DNA of 64,000 nt from a virus, in the IMG/VR virus record IMGVR_UViG_3300017767_002783, positions 1 through 64,000 of that record; one strand, 5' to 3'. The position numbers and the translations under genes are program-made. Within the stretch, counting starts at the first letter, position 1. Every line of letters begins with the position of its first letter. Below, in pieces: positions 35,005-43,212 of the stretch. The notes beneath the pieces were generated by a model, which was given only the letters and a program-made list of their open reading frames with translations, was not told the DNA's origin and ran no database searches.

Positions 35005-37925
35005 CGGATGTACTATTTATAAATCCTGCGAGTTCAAAAGAGGTATATCAAAATCTTTCAAATGAATATTCTGCCATAGGAACACCATATTGGGCCTTAT
35101 TATTAGCAGAATCTTGTCGTTCTAAAAAACACAAAGTAAAGATAATTGATGTATTGGCAGAAAAACTTGATGATGATACATTCATTAAACGTGTTTTTGA
35201 TATAAATCCAAAATTAATAGTCTTTTGTGTATATGGAGAAAATGTAAATGGTGGAACTGCACAAATGGAAGGTGCACTTCGATTGTCTAAGTTATTAAAA
35301 GCAAAAGAATGGATACATCCGAGAGCTCCGATATCCTTTTTGGGTTCTCATGTACAGGCATTGCCTACTAAAGTTTTGAGAGAAGAATTGAGTGTTGATA
35401 TTGTTTTTACAAACGAAGGTGTTTATTCTTTGTGGGAAATTTTAAAACTAGATCGTGAAGAAATTTGGATTACGGATTATTTACAAAAAGTAAAAGGTAT
35501 TGGTTATAGGATAGATGAATCACATAAAAAAACACAAATATTAACAGAACCACAACAAGTTGTACCACAAGAAAGAATGGATATAGATTTACCTGGATAT
35601 GCTTGGGATTTATTACCATATAAAGAAAAACCTTTTGATTTGTATCGTTCACCAATGTGGCATGCAGAATACGATGAGAAAAAAAGAACACCTTATGCTT
35701 CTATATACACATCGTTAGGTTGTGTATTTCAATGTGAATTTTGTATGATTAATATGATTAATAGGGATGATAATGAAGAAATAGGTGTTGCCGGTAACTA
35801 TAATAAAATGAGGTTTTGGTCAACTGAGTTTATATTAAAACAATTTGATAAGTTGGTAGGGATGGGAGTAAAAACTATTAGAATTATTGATGAGATGTTT
35901 TTACTTAATCCAAAATATTATGTACCTTTATGTGAGGGATTGATAGAAAGAGGATATGGTTCTGAATTAATAATGTGGGCATATTCAAGAGTAGATACTA
36001 TTAAAAAACCAAAAGTTTTAAAATTATTAAGAGATGCAGGAATAAGATGGTTGGCACTTGGTATTGAAAGTTCACAGAAAAGTATAAGGTTAGAAGTTTC
36101 TAAAGGTAAATTTGAAGATGTAGACATTAAGGATGTGGTTAAAAAAGTAGAAGATGCCAATATTCATGTTATGGCAAATTATATCTTTGGTTTACCAACC
36201 GATACCTTAGATACTATGAAAGAAACCTTAGAGTTTAGTAAAGAATTAAATACCGTTGGGTGGAATGCCTACCCTGCAATATCATTGCCTGGTACTCAAT
36301 GGTACAAAGATAGTTCAGATTACTTTTTAAATAAAAAATATAGTTCGTATTCGTTTCACTCATACGATACAAAACCAACAACTTCAAAACAATTATCATC
36401 TGATGAAATATTAAAATTTAGAGATTCTGCGTGGAAAGAGTATCATACTGATGAATTATTTTTAGATAAAATAGAGAATAAACTCGGTAAGGTTGCACGA
36501 AATAATATTGAAGAAATGAGTAAAGTTACTCTTGATAGAAAAGATAACAAAGTACCAACTCGATTTGATGTTATAGAAATTATATGTGAAACTGGTGGAT
36601 TTTGGAATAGTACAGACGACAGATTTCCATCACCAATTTTTAATCATTATGAATATGGTGGAGCATATCCTAAAATCAATGATTATATAGGTGATGATTC
36701 TGCTGCTATAAAAGATGCAAGTTATAATAATGAGGGGGAACATTATGATTCACCCATGATAACCAATCAAACTAATTTTAATGATTCTCAGTTTGATCAG
36801 AAAACACATAGTTATAAAAATTCAAATATAAAATATCCTTTGATATTAAATCATCATGGTGAAATATTAGAGAGGTGGATGGTAAATAAAATATTAAACG
36901 ATTTAGAAAAAGTTGGGGTTGAATCAGGCAAAGTAAAAATTTTAGATAGTAATACTGCAAAAAATCTTCATCCTAATGTTGTTGGGGTAGATTCGGAATT
37001 TTATCAAATTGAATTTCTTGTTAGAAAAAAATATTTATTTGGTAACAAGATACCTTATACAGATGAGTATTTTAAATTTTTAGAAAATCATAGAAAACCA
37101 AAAACATATATTGCACTCTGTTCTACTTTGCACATACATAGAAAGTTTTCTTTAAATGAAATATTTAGAAGAAATATTTTAGATAAGGGGTATGTTTCAG
37201 CATACTTTGGAAATCAAGATGAAATTGATTATCATAATTCTTTGAAAAGTGCAGAAGAAATGAATAAAGCATATAATTCAACTGATACTGCAGTAGAAAA
37301 TAATTGGTATCCAAATTCCTTTGAATATGAGGAATGGAAAAAACTTCCATTAGTTTTAGATATGGTACAGCATATAAATCCAAGTGGAAAATTTACAGAA
37401 ATGACCGATTCAACTGCCAGATTTGTAAATTTAGATGAATTTGATGAAACAGAAATAAGGGCGTCTCTTGATAATAAATGGCCAATATTAGAGGATAAAA
37501 AGGCGATTCCACATAAGTATTTTGAGAATAGTTATTTTTCATTCGTAATGGATTCAGTACTTGGTAGTGGTTTTGATAGTCCAAATGAATTTAAATTTAT
37601 AACAGAAAAAGTTTATAGAACTATGCTATTACACCCTATGATTTTATTGGGATGTGCATATACATTAAAACATTTACGGAGTAGAGGATTTGAAACTTTT
37701 CCAGAAATGTTTGATGAAAGTTATGATGAAATTGAAAACGATAAGGAAAGATTTTTCTTTATAATGAACGAAGTAGAAAGAGTGTGTAATTTACCTAAAG
37801 AAGAATTACACGAAAAATATGTTTCTGTTTTACCTAAAATAAAACATAATCAAGAAATTTTTTATAATTCAAAAGAACTTATTCATAAAGAGATGGATGA
37901 GTTAGAAAAGGAGTTAGTATCATGA
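35001..37925 (+). CDS. B12-binding/radical SAM protein fused to a family A glycosyltransferase-like domain (copy 9)
   Basis: 974 residues. Residues ~1-150 resemble a cobalamin-binding Rossmann domain (KHKVKIIDVLAEK, SFLGSHVQALPTKVLRE) though the D-x-H-x-x-G His is not evident. SLGCVFQCEFCMIN near residue 240 is a C-x3-C-x2-C radical SAM cluster motif, followed by WLALGIESSQKSIR and ANYIFGLPTDTLDTM typical of BchE-type enzymes. From ~residue 620 the protein becomes a complete family A copy (ALCSTLHIHRKFS, SYFSFVMDS, ITEKVYRTMLLHPMILLG, RSRGFETFPEMFDESYD). No stop or frameshift lies between. A single polypeptide coupling radical chemistry (methylation or C-C bond formation) to sugar transfer is predicted. 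Confidence 0.7.
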   Translation: MTDVLFINPASSKEVYQNLSNEYSAIGTPYWALLLAESCRSKKHKVKIIDVLAEKLDDDTFIKRVFDINPKLIVFCVYGENVNGGTAQMEGALRLSKLLKAKEWIHPRAPISFLGSHVQALPTKVLREELSVDIVFTNEGVYSLWEILKLDREEIWITDYLQKVKGIGYRIDESHKKTQILTEPQQVVPQERMDIDLPGYAWDLLPYKEKPFDLYRSPMWHAEYDEKKRTPYASIYTSLGCVFQCEFCMINMINRDDNEEIGVAGNYNKMRFWSTEFILKQFDKLVGMGVKTIRIIDEMFLLNPKYYVPLCEGLIERGYGSELIMWAYSRVDTIKKPKVLKLLRDAGIRWLALGIESSQKSIRLEVSKGKFEDVDIKDVVKKVEDANIHVMANYIFGLPTDTLDTMKETLEFSKELNTVGWNAYPAISLPGTQWYKDSSDYFLNKKYSSYSFHSYDTKPTTSKQLSSDEILKFRDSAWKEYHTDELFLDKIENKLGKVARNNIEEMSKVTLDRKDNKVPTRFDVIEIICETGGFWNSTDDRFPSPIFNHYEYGGAYPKINDYIGDDSAAIKDASYNNEGEHYDSPMITNQTNFNDSQFDQKTHSYKNSNIKYPLILNHHGEILERWMVNKILNDLEKVGVESGKVKILDSNTAKNLHPNVVGVDSEFYQIEFLVRKKYLFGNKIPYTDEYFKFLENHRKPKTYIALCSTLHIHRKFSLNEIFRRNILDKGYVSAYFGNQDEIDYHNSLKSAEEMNKAYNSTDTAVENNWYPNSFEYEEWKKLPLVLDMVQHINPSGKFTEMTDSTARFVNLDEFDETEIRASLDNKWPILEDKKAIPHKYFENSYFSFVMDSVLGSGFDSPNEFKFITEKVYRTMLLHPMILLGCAYTLKHLRSRGFETFPEMFDESYDEIENDKERFFFIMNEVERVCNLPKEELHEKYVSVLPKIKHNQEIFYNSKELIHKEMDELEKELVS

Positions 37926-39202
37926 ATGTAGGATTTATAGGATTGGGTAAACTTGGTTTACCTTGTGCTTTGGCAGTAGAATCGAGAGGTCATAAAGTAG
38001 TAGGTTATGATCCTTCAGAACAAGTTAAAGAAATTGTCGATACAAAGAAACTTCAATATCAGGAAATATGGGCTCAAGACCATTTAGATAAAAGTAAGAT
38101 AGAAATAAAATCGATAAGAGAAGTTGTACAGGAATCTGATATTATTTTCGTTCCGATTCAGACACCACACGGAGATGAATTTGAAGGAATTACACGGATA
38201 CCAAAGCATAGAAAAGATTTTGATTACACTTATTTAAAACAAGGTATTAAAGATTTAGAAATAGAAATATGGGATGAACAGCGACCAAAAGTGGTTATTA
38301 TTATTTCTACGGTTTTACCTGGTACAATCCGTAAAGAAATTAAACCAATTATAGACCACAATCCATATTTTAAATTGTGTTACAATCCATTCTTTATTGC
38401 TATGGGAACAACAATGAGAGATTTTTTACATCCTGAATTTATTTTATTTGGTCAAGATGATGATTGGGCATTAAAAACTGCAAGAAAGTTTTACAAAACA
38501 ATAACACATGCTCCTGTGTTTGAAACTACAATTGAAAATGCCGAATTGATTAAGGTTTCTTACAATACTTTTATATCTACAAAATTATCTTTTGCAAATA
38601 CCGTAATGGAAATGTGTCATAAACTACCTAATACCAATTGTGATGATGTGATGAATGCGTTATCACTTGGTACTAAAAGAATATTAGCCGAATCCTATTG
38701 GTCAGGTGGTATGGGAGATGGTGGTGGATGTCACCCAAGAGATAACATAGCACTTAGTTGGTTATCACAAGAGTTAGATTTATCTCATGATTGGTTTGAT
38801 AATATAATGAAACAACGAGAAAATCAAACTGATTGGTTAGCCGATTTGATAGAAAAACATGCTGAAGATAGAGGAATAAATATACTCGGAAAATCTTTCA
38901 AACCTGAAACCAACATTGCAACAGGCAGTCCATCCATCTTATTACAGAATATATTAGAAGAAAGAGGACATGGAGTATTTATATGGGATCCGTATGTTGA
39001 TGAGCCTTGGGAAAAAATAAAGGAAATGTACGATGATAGTGAAACTGAGAATCATTCTCAATTATATTTTATCGGAACTAAACATCCTGAATTTACAAGT
39101 TTTCCGTTTGAAAAAGGTTCAGTAATAATTGATCCTTGGAGATACATTCCTACATCAGAGGACTATAAAGTTATTCACATCGGTATAGGCGAATCCATCT
39201 AA
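37922..39202 (+). CDS. UDP-glucose/UDP-N-acetylmannosamine dehydrogenase family protein
   Basis: 426 residues. NVGFIGLGKLGLPCALAVE binds NAD; VPIQTPHG, VIIISTVLPGT and FIAMGTTMRDFLHPEFILFG are N-terminal domain motifs; ENAELIKVSYNTFIS has the conserved Lys/Asn pair; GGGCHPRDNIAL carries the catalytic Cys; ILGKSFKPETNIATGSPS and WDPYVD belong to the C-terminal domain. The enzyme oxidises a nucleotide sugar C6 alcohol to a carboxylate in two NAD-dependent steps, giving a uronic acid. It ends the glycan island; a promoter-like gap follows. Confidence 0.82.
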   Translation: MNVGFIGLGKLGLPCALAVESRGHKVVGYDPSEQVKEIVDTKKLQYQEIWAQDHLDKSKIEIKSIREVVQESDIIFVPIQTPHGDEFEGITRIPKHRKDFDYTYLKQGIKDLEIEIWDEQRPKVVIIISTVLPGTIRKEIKPIIDHNPYFKLCYNPFFIAMGTTMRDFLHPEFILFGQDDDWALKTARKFYKTITHAPVFETTIENAELIKVSYNTFISTKLSFANTVMEMCHKLPNTNCDDVMNALSLGTKRILAESYWSGGMGDGGGCHPRDNIALSWLSQELDLSHDWFDNIMKQRENQTDWLADLIEKHAEDRGINILGKSFKPETNIATGSPSILLQNILEERGHGVFIWDPYVDEPWEKIKEMYDDSETENHSQLYFIGTKHPEFTSFPFEKGSVIIDPWRYIPTSEDYKVIHIGIGESI

Positions 39203-39226
39203 TAACTTCTAAAATTTTCCTTTTCT

Positions 39227-39236
39227 TATATTTATT
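39227..39236 (+). promoter_or_regulatory. Promoter-like motif TATATTTATT
   Basis: In the 66-base gap after the dehydrogenase gene, TATATTTATT ends 33 bases before the ATG at 39269. It differs by one base from TATATTTATA, which occurs in three later gaps, and resembles T4-type late promoter AT-rich boxes. It marks the boundary between the glycan island and the cargo block. No transcript data; motif recurrence is the only evidence. Confidence 0.4.
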
Positions 39237-39268
39237 AGTGAATCATTACACCTAAACGGAGTTTGCTT

Positions 39269-40057
39269 ATGATAAAATTGGTAGATTTACTAAACGAAGG
39301 AGTTCGAGATCCAGGTATCTTTAAAGGTATATTCTTGGCTGGAGGACCTGGTAGTGGTAAATCCTATGTTGCAAAGGGTTTATTCGGTATTCCTGAAAAA
39401 ATAAATGTTTCCAAGTATGGATTAAAAATGGTTAATCAAGACCAAGAATTAGAAATGCTTTTAAAGAAATTTTATGGGCAAGATTCATCCGTAGATTACC
39501 TTAACATTCAAAAGTTTCCTGACGAATTATTTAAACAACTTACAGATCCAGATTATGCAGGATATAGTGGTTTACGAGGTTATGCTAAATCACTAAATAA
39601 ACAGAGAATGGCACAATACTTGGAAGGTCGTTTGGGCGTTATTATCGATGGAACTGGTCATAAATTTAAATCCGTACAAAAGAAAAGAAAAAGATTGATA
39701 GATTTAGGTTATGATACTTATATGGTTTTCGTAACAACCTCATTAGAAGTTGCACAGCAAAGAAACGAAACAAGACCACGAGTATTACCAGCAGATGTGG
39801 TAGAGGATAGTTGGAAAGATGTTCAGAAAAATATGGCATTCTTTCAAGGGTTGTTCGGTGGTAGTAATTTTTTAATTGTGGATAACAATAAACACTTAGA
39901 ACCAAAACAGGCAGAAAAGAAATTTAAGATGTTAGTTGGTCAAGGAATTGATAAGTTTATGAAAAAACCAGTTAAAAATAAAATAGCAAAAAAATGGATG
40001 AAACAACAAAGTTTAGTACCAAAAAAAGATTTAAAGCAAATGTTAAAAAGGAGTTAA
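39269..40057 (+). CDS. P-loop kinase (zeta-toxin-like) with N-terminal capsid-targeting-like sequence
   Basis: 262 residues from the ATG at 39269 (CGGAG seven bases upstream); an in-frame TTG six bases earlier is unlikely. The first ten residues, MIKLVDLLNE, match the capsid-targeting pattern with a predicted cleavage after Glu10 (L-N-E). FLAGGPGSGKSYVAKGLF near residue 25 is Walker A; VVIIDGTGHK-like LGVIIDGTGHKFKS and the later R-x-x-x-R pair (QQRNETRPR) fit zeta-toxin/polynucleotide-kinase-like folds. Could phosphorylate nucleotides, nucleotide sugars or RNA ends. Opens the cargo block. Confidence 0.72.
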   Translation: MIKLVDLLNEGVRDPGIFKGIFLAGGPGSGKSYVAKGLFGIPEKINVSKYGLKMVNQDQELEMLLKKFYGQDSSVDYLNIQKFPDELFKQLTDPDYAGYSGLRGYAKSLNKQRMAQYLEGRLGVIIDGTGHKFKSVQKKRKRLIDLGYDTYMVFVTTSLEVAQQRNETRPRVLPADVVEDSWKDVQKNMAFFQGLFGGSNFLIVDNNKHLEPKQAEKKFKMLVGQGIDKFMKKPVKNKIAKKWMKQQSLVPKKDLKQMLKRS

Positions 40058-40058
40058 A

Positions 40059-40361
40059 ATGGCGTTTATAATAGTAGAACCTTGTGTGGGTACTTGCGAT
40101 ACAGCTTGTGTAGAAGTTTGTCCTGTTGATTGTATTCACGGACCTGATGACAGAGAAGGTAGAGGAGATGAGGCAAAGGCAGATGGATTTAATCCTGACG
40201 GAAAACAACTTTACATCGATCCAGAAGAATGTATCGATTGTGGGGCTTGTGAGCCTGAATGTCCAGTTGAGGCGATTTTTGAAGAAGATGATGTTCCTGA
40301 AGAATGGGAAAAGTATACAAAATTAAATTATGAATTTTTTGGTAGAGAGTTCAATGATTAA
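40059..40361 (+). CDS. Ferredoxin (two Fe-S clusters, FdxA-like)
   Basis: 100 residues with AAAAGGAG just before the ATG. EPCVGTCDTACVEVCPVDC holds the first cluster Cys set, in the V-E-V-C-P-V-D-C form typical of 7Fe ferredoxins, and CIDCGACEPECPVEAI the second (C-x2-C-x2-C-x3-C-P). The insertion DDREGRGDEAKADGF between them is longer than in FdxA. Probably an electron donor in the host cell, possibly for the radical SAM protein encoded upstream. Phage ferredoxins are rare outside photosynthesis-related cases. Overlaps the next gene by eight bases. Confidence 0.85.
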   Translation: MAFIIVEPCVGTCDTACVEVCPVDCIHGPDDREGRGDEAKADGFNPDGKQLYIDPEECIDCGACEPECPVEAIFEEDDVPEEWEKYTKLNYEFFGREFND

Positions 40362-40713
40362 ACTTGTGGATATACTTAATGAGTATTCACATAACAACGG
40401 TTCAACGGGCGGTTCGGATGCGGGAGAACCCGAAACAGGTTGGACGAATCCACGAAGAAAACGAAAGTTGGGAGTGGATAGTAGTAAACCCGAGCCTTGG
40501 TTTGAGAAGGGTAGATATACTCAACTTCATTTTCCAAAGGCGGATAATCCATATGATGCAGCAAAAGGTAGAGGTGATGATAAGAGTATTCAGAGAGTTC
40601 AAGTGATAAAGAGAGTTATTAATACTGGACTTAAATATGAAGATTTTTATGACACTATAGCAAGTTGGGATAAATATGGTGGTCAAGATTATTCAACGGA
40701 TTTTGAGAAATAG
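40354..40713 (+). CDS. Small hypothetical protein with capsid-targeting-like N-terminus
   Basis: 119 residues from the ATG at 40354, chosen because it begins MIKLVDILNEYS, nearly identical to the N-terminus of the P-loop kinase two genes upstream. A predicted prohead-protease site follows Glu10. After it comes a Gly/Ser/Asn-rich linker and YTQLHFPKADNPYDAAKGRG, which resembles MQQVDFPASDNIYGGPDS in the protein at 47402. No catalytic motif. Possibly an internal head protein. Eight-base overlap with the ferredoxin gene. Confidence 0.6.
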   Translation: MIKLVDILNEYSHNNGSTGGSDAGEPETGWTNPRRKRKLGVDSSKPEPWFEKGRYTQLHFPKADNPYDAAKGRGDDKSIQRVQVIKRVINTGLKYEDFYDTIASWDKYGGQDYSTDFEK

Positions 40714-40714
40714 T

Positions 40715-41629
40715 ATGATTAAATTAAAACAATTATTAACAGAAGATTGGTTAGACGATAATAAGTGGTATCCTGCTCATACAAGAAAAACATTAGATAA
40801 TATAAAATATGGGGATAAGATAGCACTCTATCCTAAATTACACGAAAAGATGTTTGGTAAAATACCTATTAGTTCATTTCATGTTACTAATCCAGACCAC
40901 ATAAAAACAATTGGTAAGATAATAGGTAAGAAAAAATCCATATCAACATTCACTCGTGCTAACAATGACTCACCACTTGCTAAAGGTAGAGGTATTCAAA
41001 CAGGTACGGGTGGAGTTATATTTTATGTTAGGGGAAACTTACTTGCTAAACGATACATGGACTTCGATACAGTACCCGATAAGACTGGTCGTAGATGGAT
41101 AGAATCACATTACATAACTGGTGATAGAATGATTTTTAAAAATGCTATGAAAAGAGCTGGATTCTTTAAGAAACTTGAAACAATGGAAAATAAAATTAGA
41201 CGAATAGATGCGGTATTTCATGACTTATGGATGACAGATGATGAAATTGAATATGATGAATATAAAAAATTAACAGTAAAAGAAGCAGGACCTTATATTA
41301 GTAAATTTATAAAAGAGTGGTTTGATTGGCAAAACAAGTGGTTGGTAAAGAATAAATCAAAAATAAAGAAGAATCTTATAAATCCAGAAGATAAACCATC
41401 GGCATGGTGGAATGAAATTCTTATATATAATCCTAAGATTATAGATGTTTTTGTAATGGAGAGGATTACAAGGGATGGATATTGGATGCAACAATGGGGA
41501 GACAATAAACCAGGACCTTGGCAAAAAGAAATTCTCAAATATGTCCCCAAGAACAAAATAACAATCGGTACACCAGCAAAATTTAGAAAATGGTACAAGG
41601 ACAGAGAAGGAATAATAGACCAAGTATGA
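40715..41629 (+). CDS. Unrecognised putative internal head protein, weakly ADP-ribosyltransferase-like
   Basis: 304 residues from the ATG at 40715, one base after the preceding stop. MIKLKQLLTEDW gives the capsid-targeting pattern with L-T-E at Glu10. The next part reads FHVTNPDHI, SISTFTRANND, GGVIFYVRGNL and KTGRRWIESHY; an early strand, an S-x-S-T-like element and a later Glu are reminiscent of the R-S-E order of ADP-ribosyltransferases, such as T4 Alt, which is also a packaged protein with a capsid-targeting sequence. The match is weak: the E-x-E is not clear. Similar proteins occur in marine phages without known function. Confidence 0.5.
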   Translation: MIKLKQLLTEDWLDDNKWYPAHTRKTLDNIKYGDKIALYPKLHEKMFGKIPISSFHVTNPDHIKTIGKIIGKKKSISTFTRANNDSPLAKGRGIQTGTGGVIFYVRGNLLAKRYMDFDTVPDKTGRRWIESHYITGDRMIFKNAMKRAGFFKKLETMENKIRRIDAVFHDLWMTDDEIEYDEYKKLTVKEAGPYISKFIKEWFDWQNKWLVKNKSKIKKNLINPEDKPSAWWNEILIYNPKIIDVFVMERITRDGYWMQQWGDNKPGPWQKEILKYVPKNKITIGTPAKFRKWYKDREGIIDQV

Positions 41630-43212
41630 TTTATCTTTCTAATTTAATTCCGTTGAATGAGTATTCTAAATTTAGGCTCAACATCCCCTCTGACATCAGG
41701 AAGATACACAAGCTTTTTAAGAAAAACAAGAAAAAACTTTTTGTTGTGGGTGGAGCAGTAAGGGATGCAATATTAGGAAAGAGTCCAAAAGATTTTGATT
41801 TAGCCACCGATGCTAAACCCGATGAGGTATTACAAATAGCAAAAAAAGGTGGATTGAAAACCGTAGAGGTTGGAAAACAATTCGGTGTCGTGATAGTTGG
41901 TGGACACGAAATAGCAACATTCAGAAAGGATATTGGTAAAGGGAGACGCCCAAGTTCAGTTGATTATACCGACATCGAGGGTGATGTAAAAAGAAGGGAT
42001 TTGACCATAAATGCGTTGTTCTACGATATGGATAGGGGTGAAATTGTAGACTTGGTTGGTGGTATAGCAGATTTAAAAAAGAAGAAGATTCGAACCGTTG
42101 GAAATGCTGTCGAAAGATTTGATGAAGATCCGTTAAGAAAGATGAGGGCATTAAGATTTCAAGGTGCACTCGGTGGTAAGTTAGGTAAGGAAACTGAAAG
42201 GGCACTAAGACAGAATCCAAGTCTTAAAGGTGTGAGTAAAGAAAGAATCAGAGATGAGTTTGTCAAGTCGATTAGAAAGGCAAAATCACCCAAGAGGTAT
42301 TTACAGCTTGCTGATTCGTTAGGATTTACAAAACAGATATTACCTGGATTACAAGTTAAGATTCCATACATAAATGAAAACGATTATATTTTATTTTTAG
42401 CTTGGATTTTACGAAAAAATGATGTAAATTCAATAAGGAAATTAAATGGTTTAGCCTATCCTACTCAAGAAATAATTGATATTCAGTTTTTAAATTCATT
42501 ACAGAATTTTAAACCTGAGAATATTTTTTTGATTAAAAAGTTTCAAGAAAAGACCAAATTGAGTAAAGGTCAAATTCTTAAATGGGGTAAGTACATTGGA
42601 AAAGATTTTAAAAAATTAATTAGATTTAAACTATCGGTAAGGGGTAGTGATGTTTCAAGTGATTTAAAAGGAAGGGACATCGGTAAAGCAATACAAAATA
42701 TGGAAAAAGATAAATTCTTAAATGAAATAGCAGTTCGGAAAAAACCGAAGAAATTCAAAGACATTTATAACGCGTTACCAAGTGACTTGAAGAAACGCGT
42801 GTATAATCTAAAAAACTACGACCAGAGGAGAGATGCACATCCTGAAGGTAATGTTTTAAAACATACTATTGCTGTTACGAATAGGGCACTTAAAACAGGT
42901 GATATAGACTTCGCTCTATCAGCATTGTTTCACGATATAGGAAAAGACTCAACTGCTAAATTACATCCAAAGAAAGGGTTTTGGACTCATTATGGACATG
43001 AGCATGTATCAGCTAAATTGGTTAAGAAATACGCCAAGTGGATAAAATCAATGGGTGGTAATCCACTTGATATTTATTGGATAGTAAAACAACACATGAG
43101 AATGAAAGTATTTGATAAGATGAAATGGACAAAACAAGAAAAGATGAAAAAATTTAGAGCATTTGATAAGTTAAAGAAATTTACAACCTTCGATAAAGGT
43201 GGGAGAGTATAA
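41626..43212 (+). CDS. tRNA nucleotidyltransferase/poly(A) polymerase family protein with HD domain
   Basis: 528 residues from the ATG at 41626 (ATGA). LFVVGGAVRDAILGKSPKDFDLATDA is the G-G-x-V-R-D ... D-x-D polymerase-beta fold core, VKRRDLTINALFYD the R-R-D-x-T-I-N-A motif and RFDEDPLRKMRALRF the A/C-recognition arginines, as in class II CCA-adding enzymes and poly(A) polymerase. The C-terminal part includes HPEGNVLKHTIAV, ALFHDIGKDST and HYGHEHVSA, a complete HD phosphohydrolase. The N-terminus MIYLSNLIPLNEYS fits a capsid-targeting/cleavage site after Glu12. It may repair host or phage tRNA 3' ends, possibly on injection. Confidence 0.85.
   Translation: MIYLSNLIPLNEYSKFRLNIPSDIRKIHKLFKKNKKKLFVVGGAVRDAILGKSPKDFDLATDAKPDEVLQIAKKGGLKTVEVGKQFGVVIVGGHEIATFRKDIGKGRRPSSVDYTDIEGDVKRRDLTINALFYDMDRGEIVDLVGGIADLKKKKIRTVGNAVERFDEDPLRKMRALRFQGALGGKLGKETERALRQNPSLKGVSKERIRDEFVKSIRKAKSPKRYLQLADSLGFTKQILPGLQVKIPYINENDYILFLAWILRKNDVNSIRKLNGLAYPTQEIIDIQFLNSLQNFKPENIFLIKKFQEKTKLSKGQILKWGKYIGKDFKKLIRFKLSVRGSDVSSDLKGRDIGKAIQNMEKDKFLNEIAVRKKPKKFKDIYNALPSDLKKRVYNLKNYDQRRDAHPEGNVLKHTIAVTNRALKTGDIDFALSALFHDIGKDSTAKLHPKKGFWTHYGHEHVSAKLVKKYAKWIKSMGGNPLDIYWIVKQHMRMKVFDKMKWTKQEKMKKFRAFDKLKKFTTFDKGGRV

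Noticed and set aside
42159-42371. Various 60-100 residue minus-strand frames throughout the window
   Set aside because: All overlap well-supported + strand genes, lack ribosome-binding sites, and no + strand gap is left for them.
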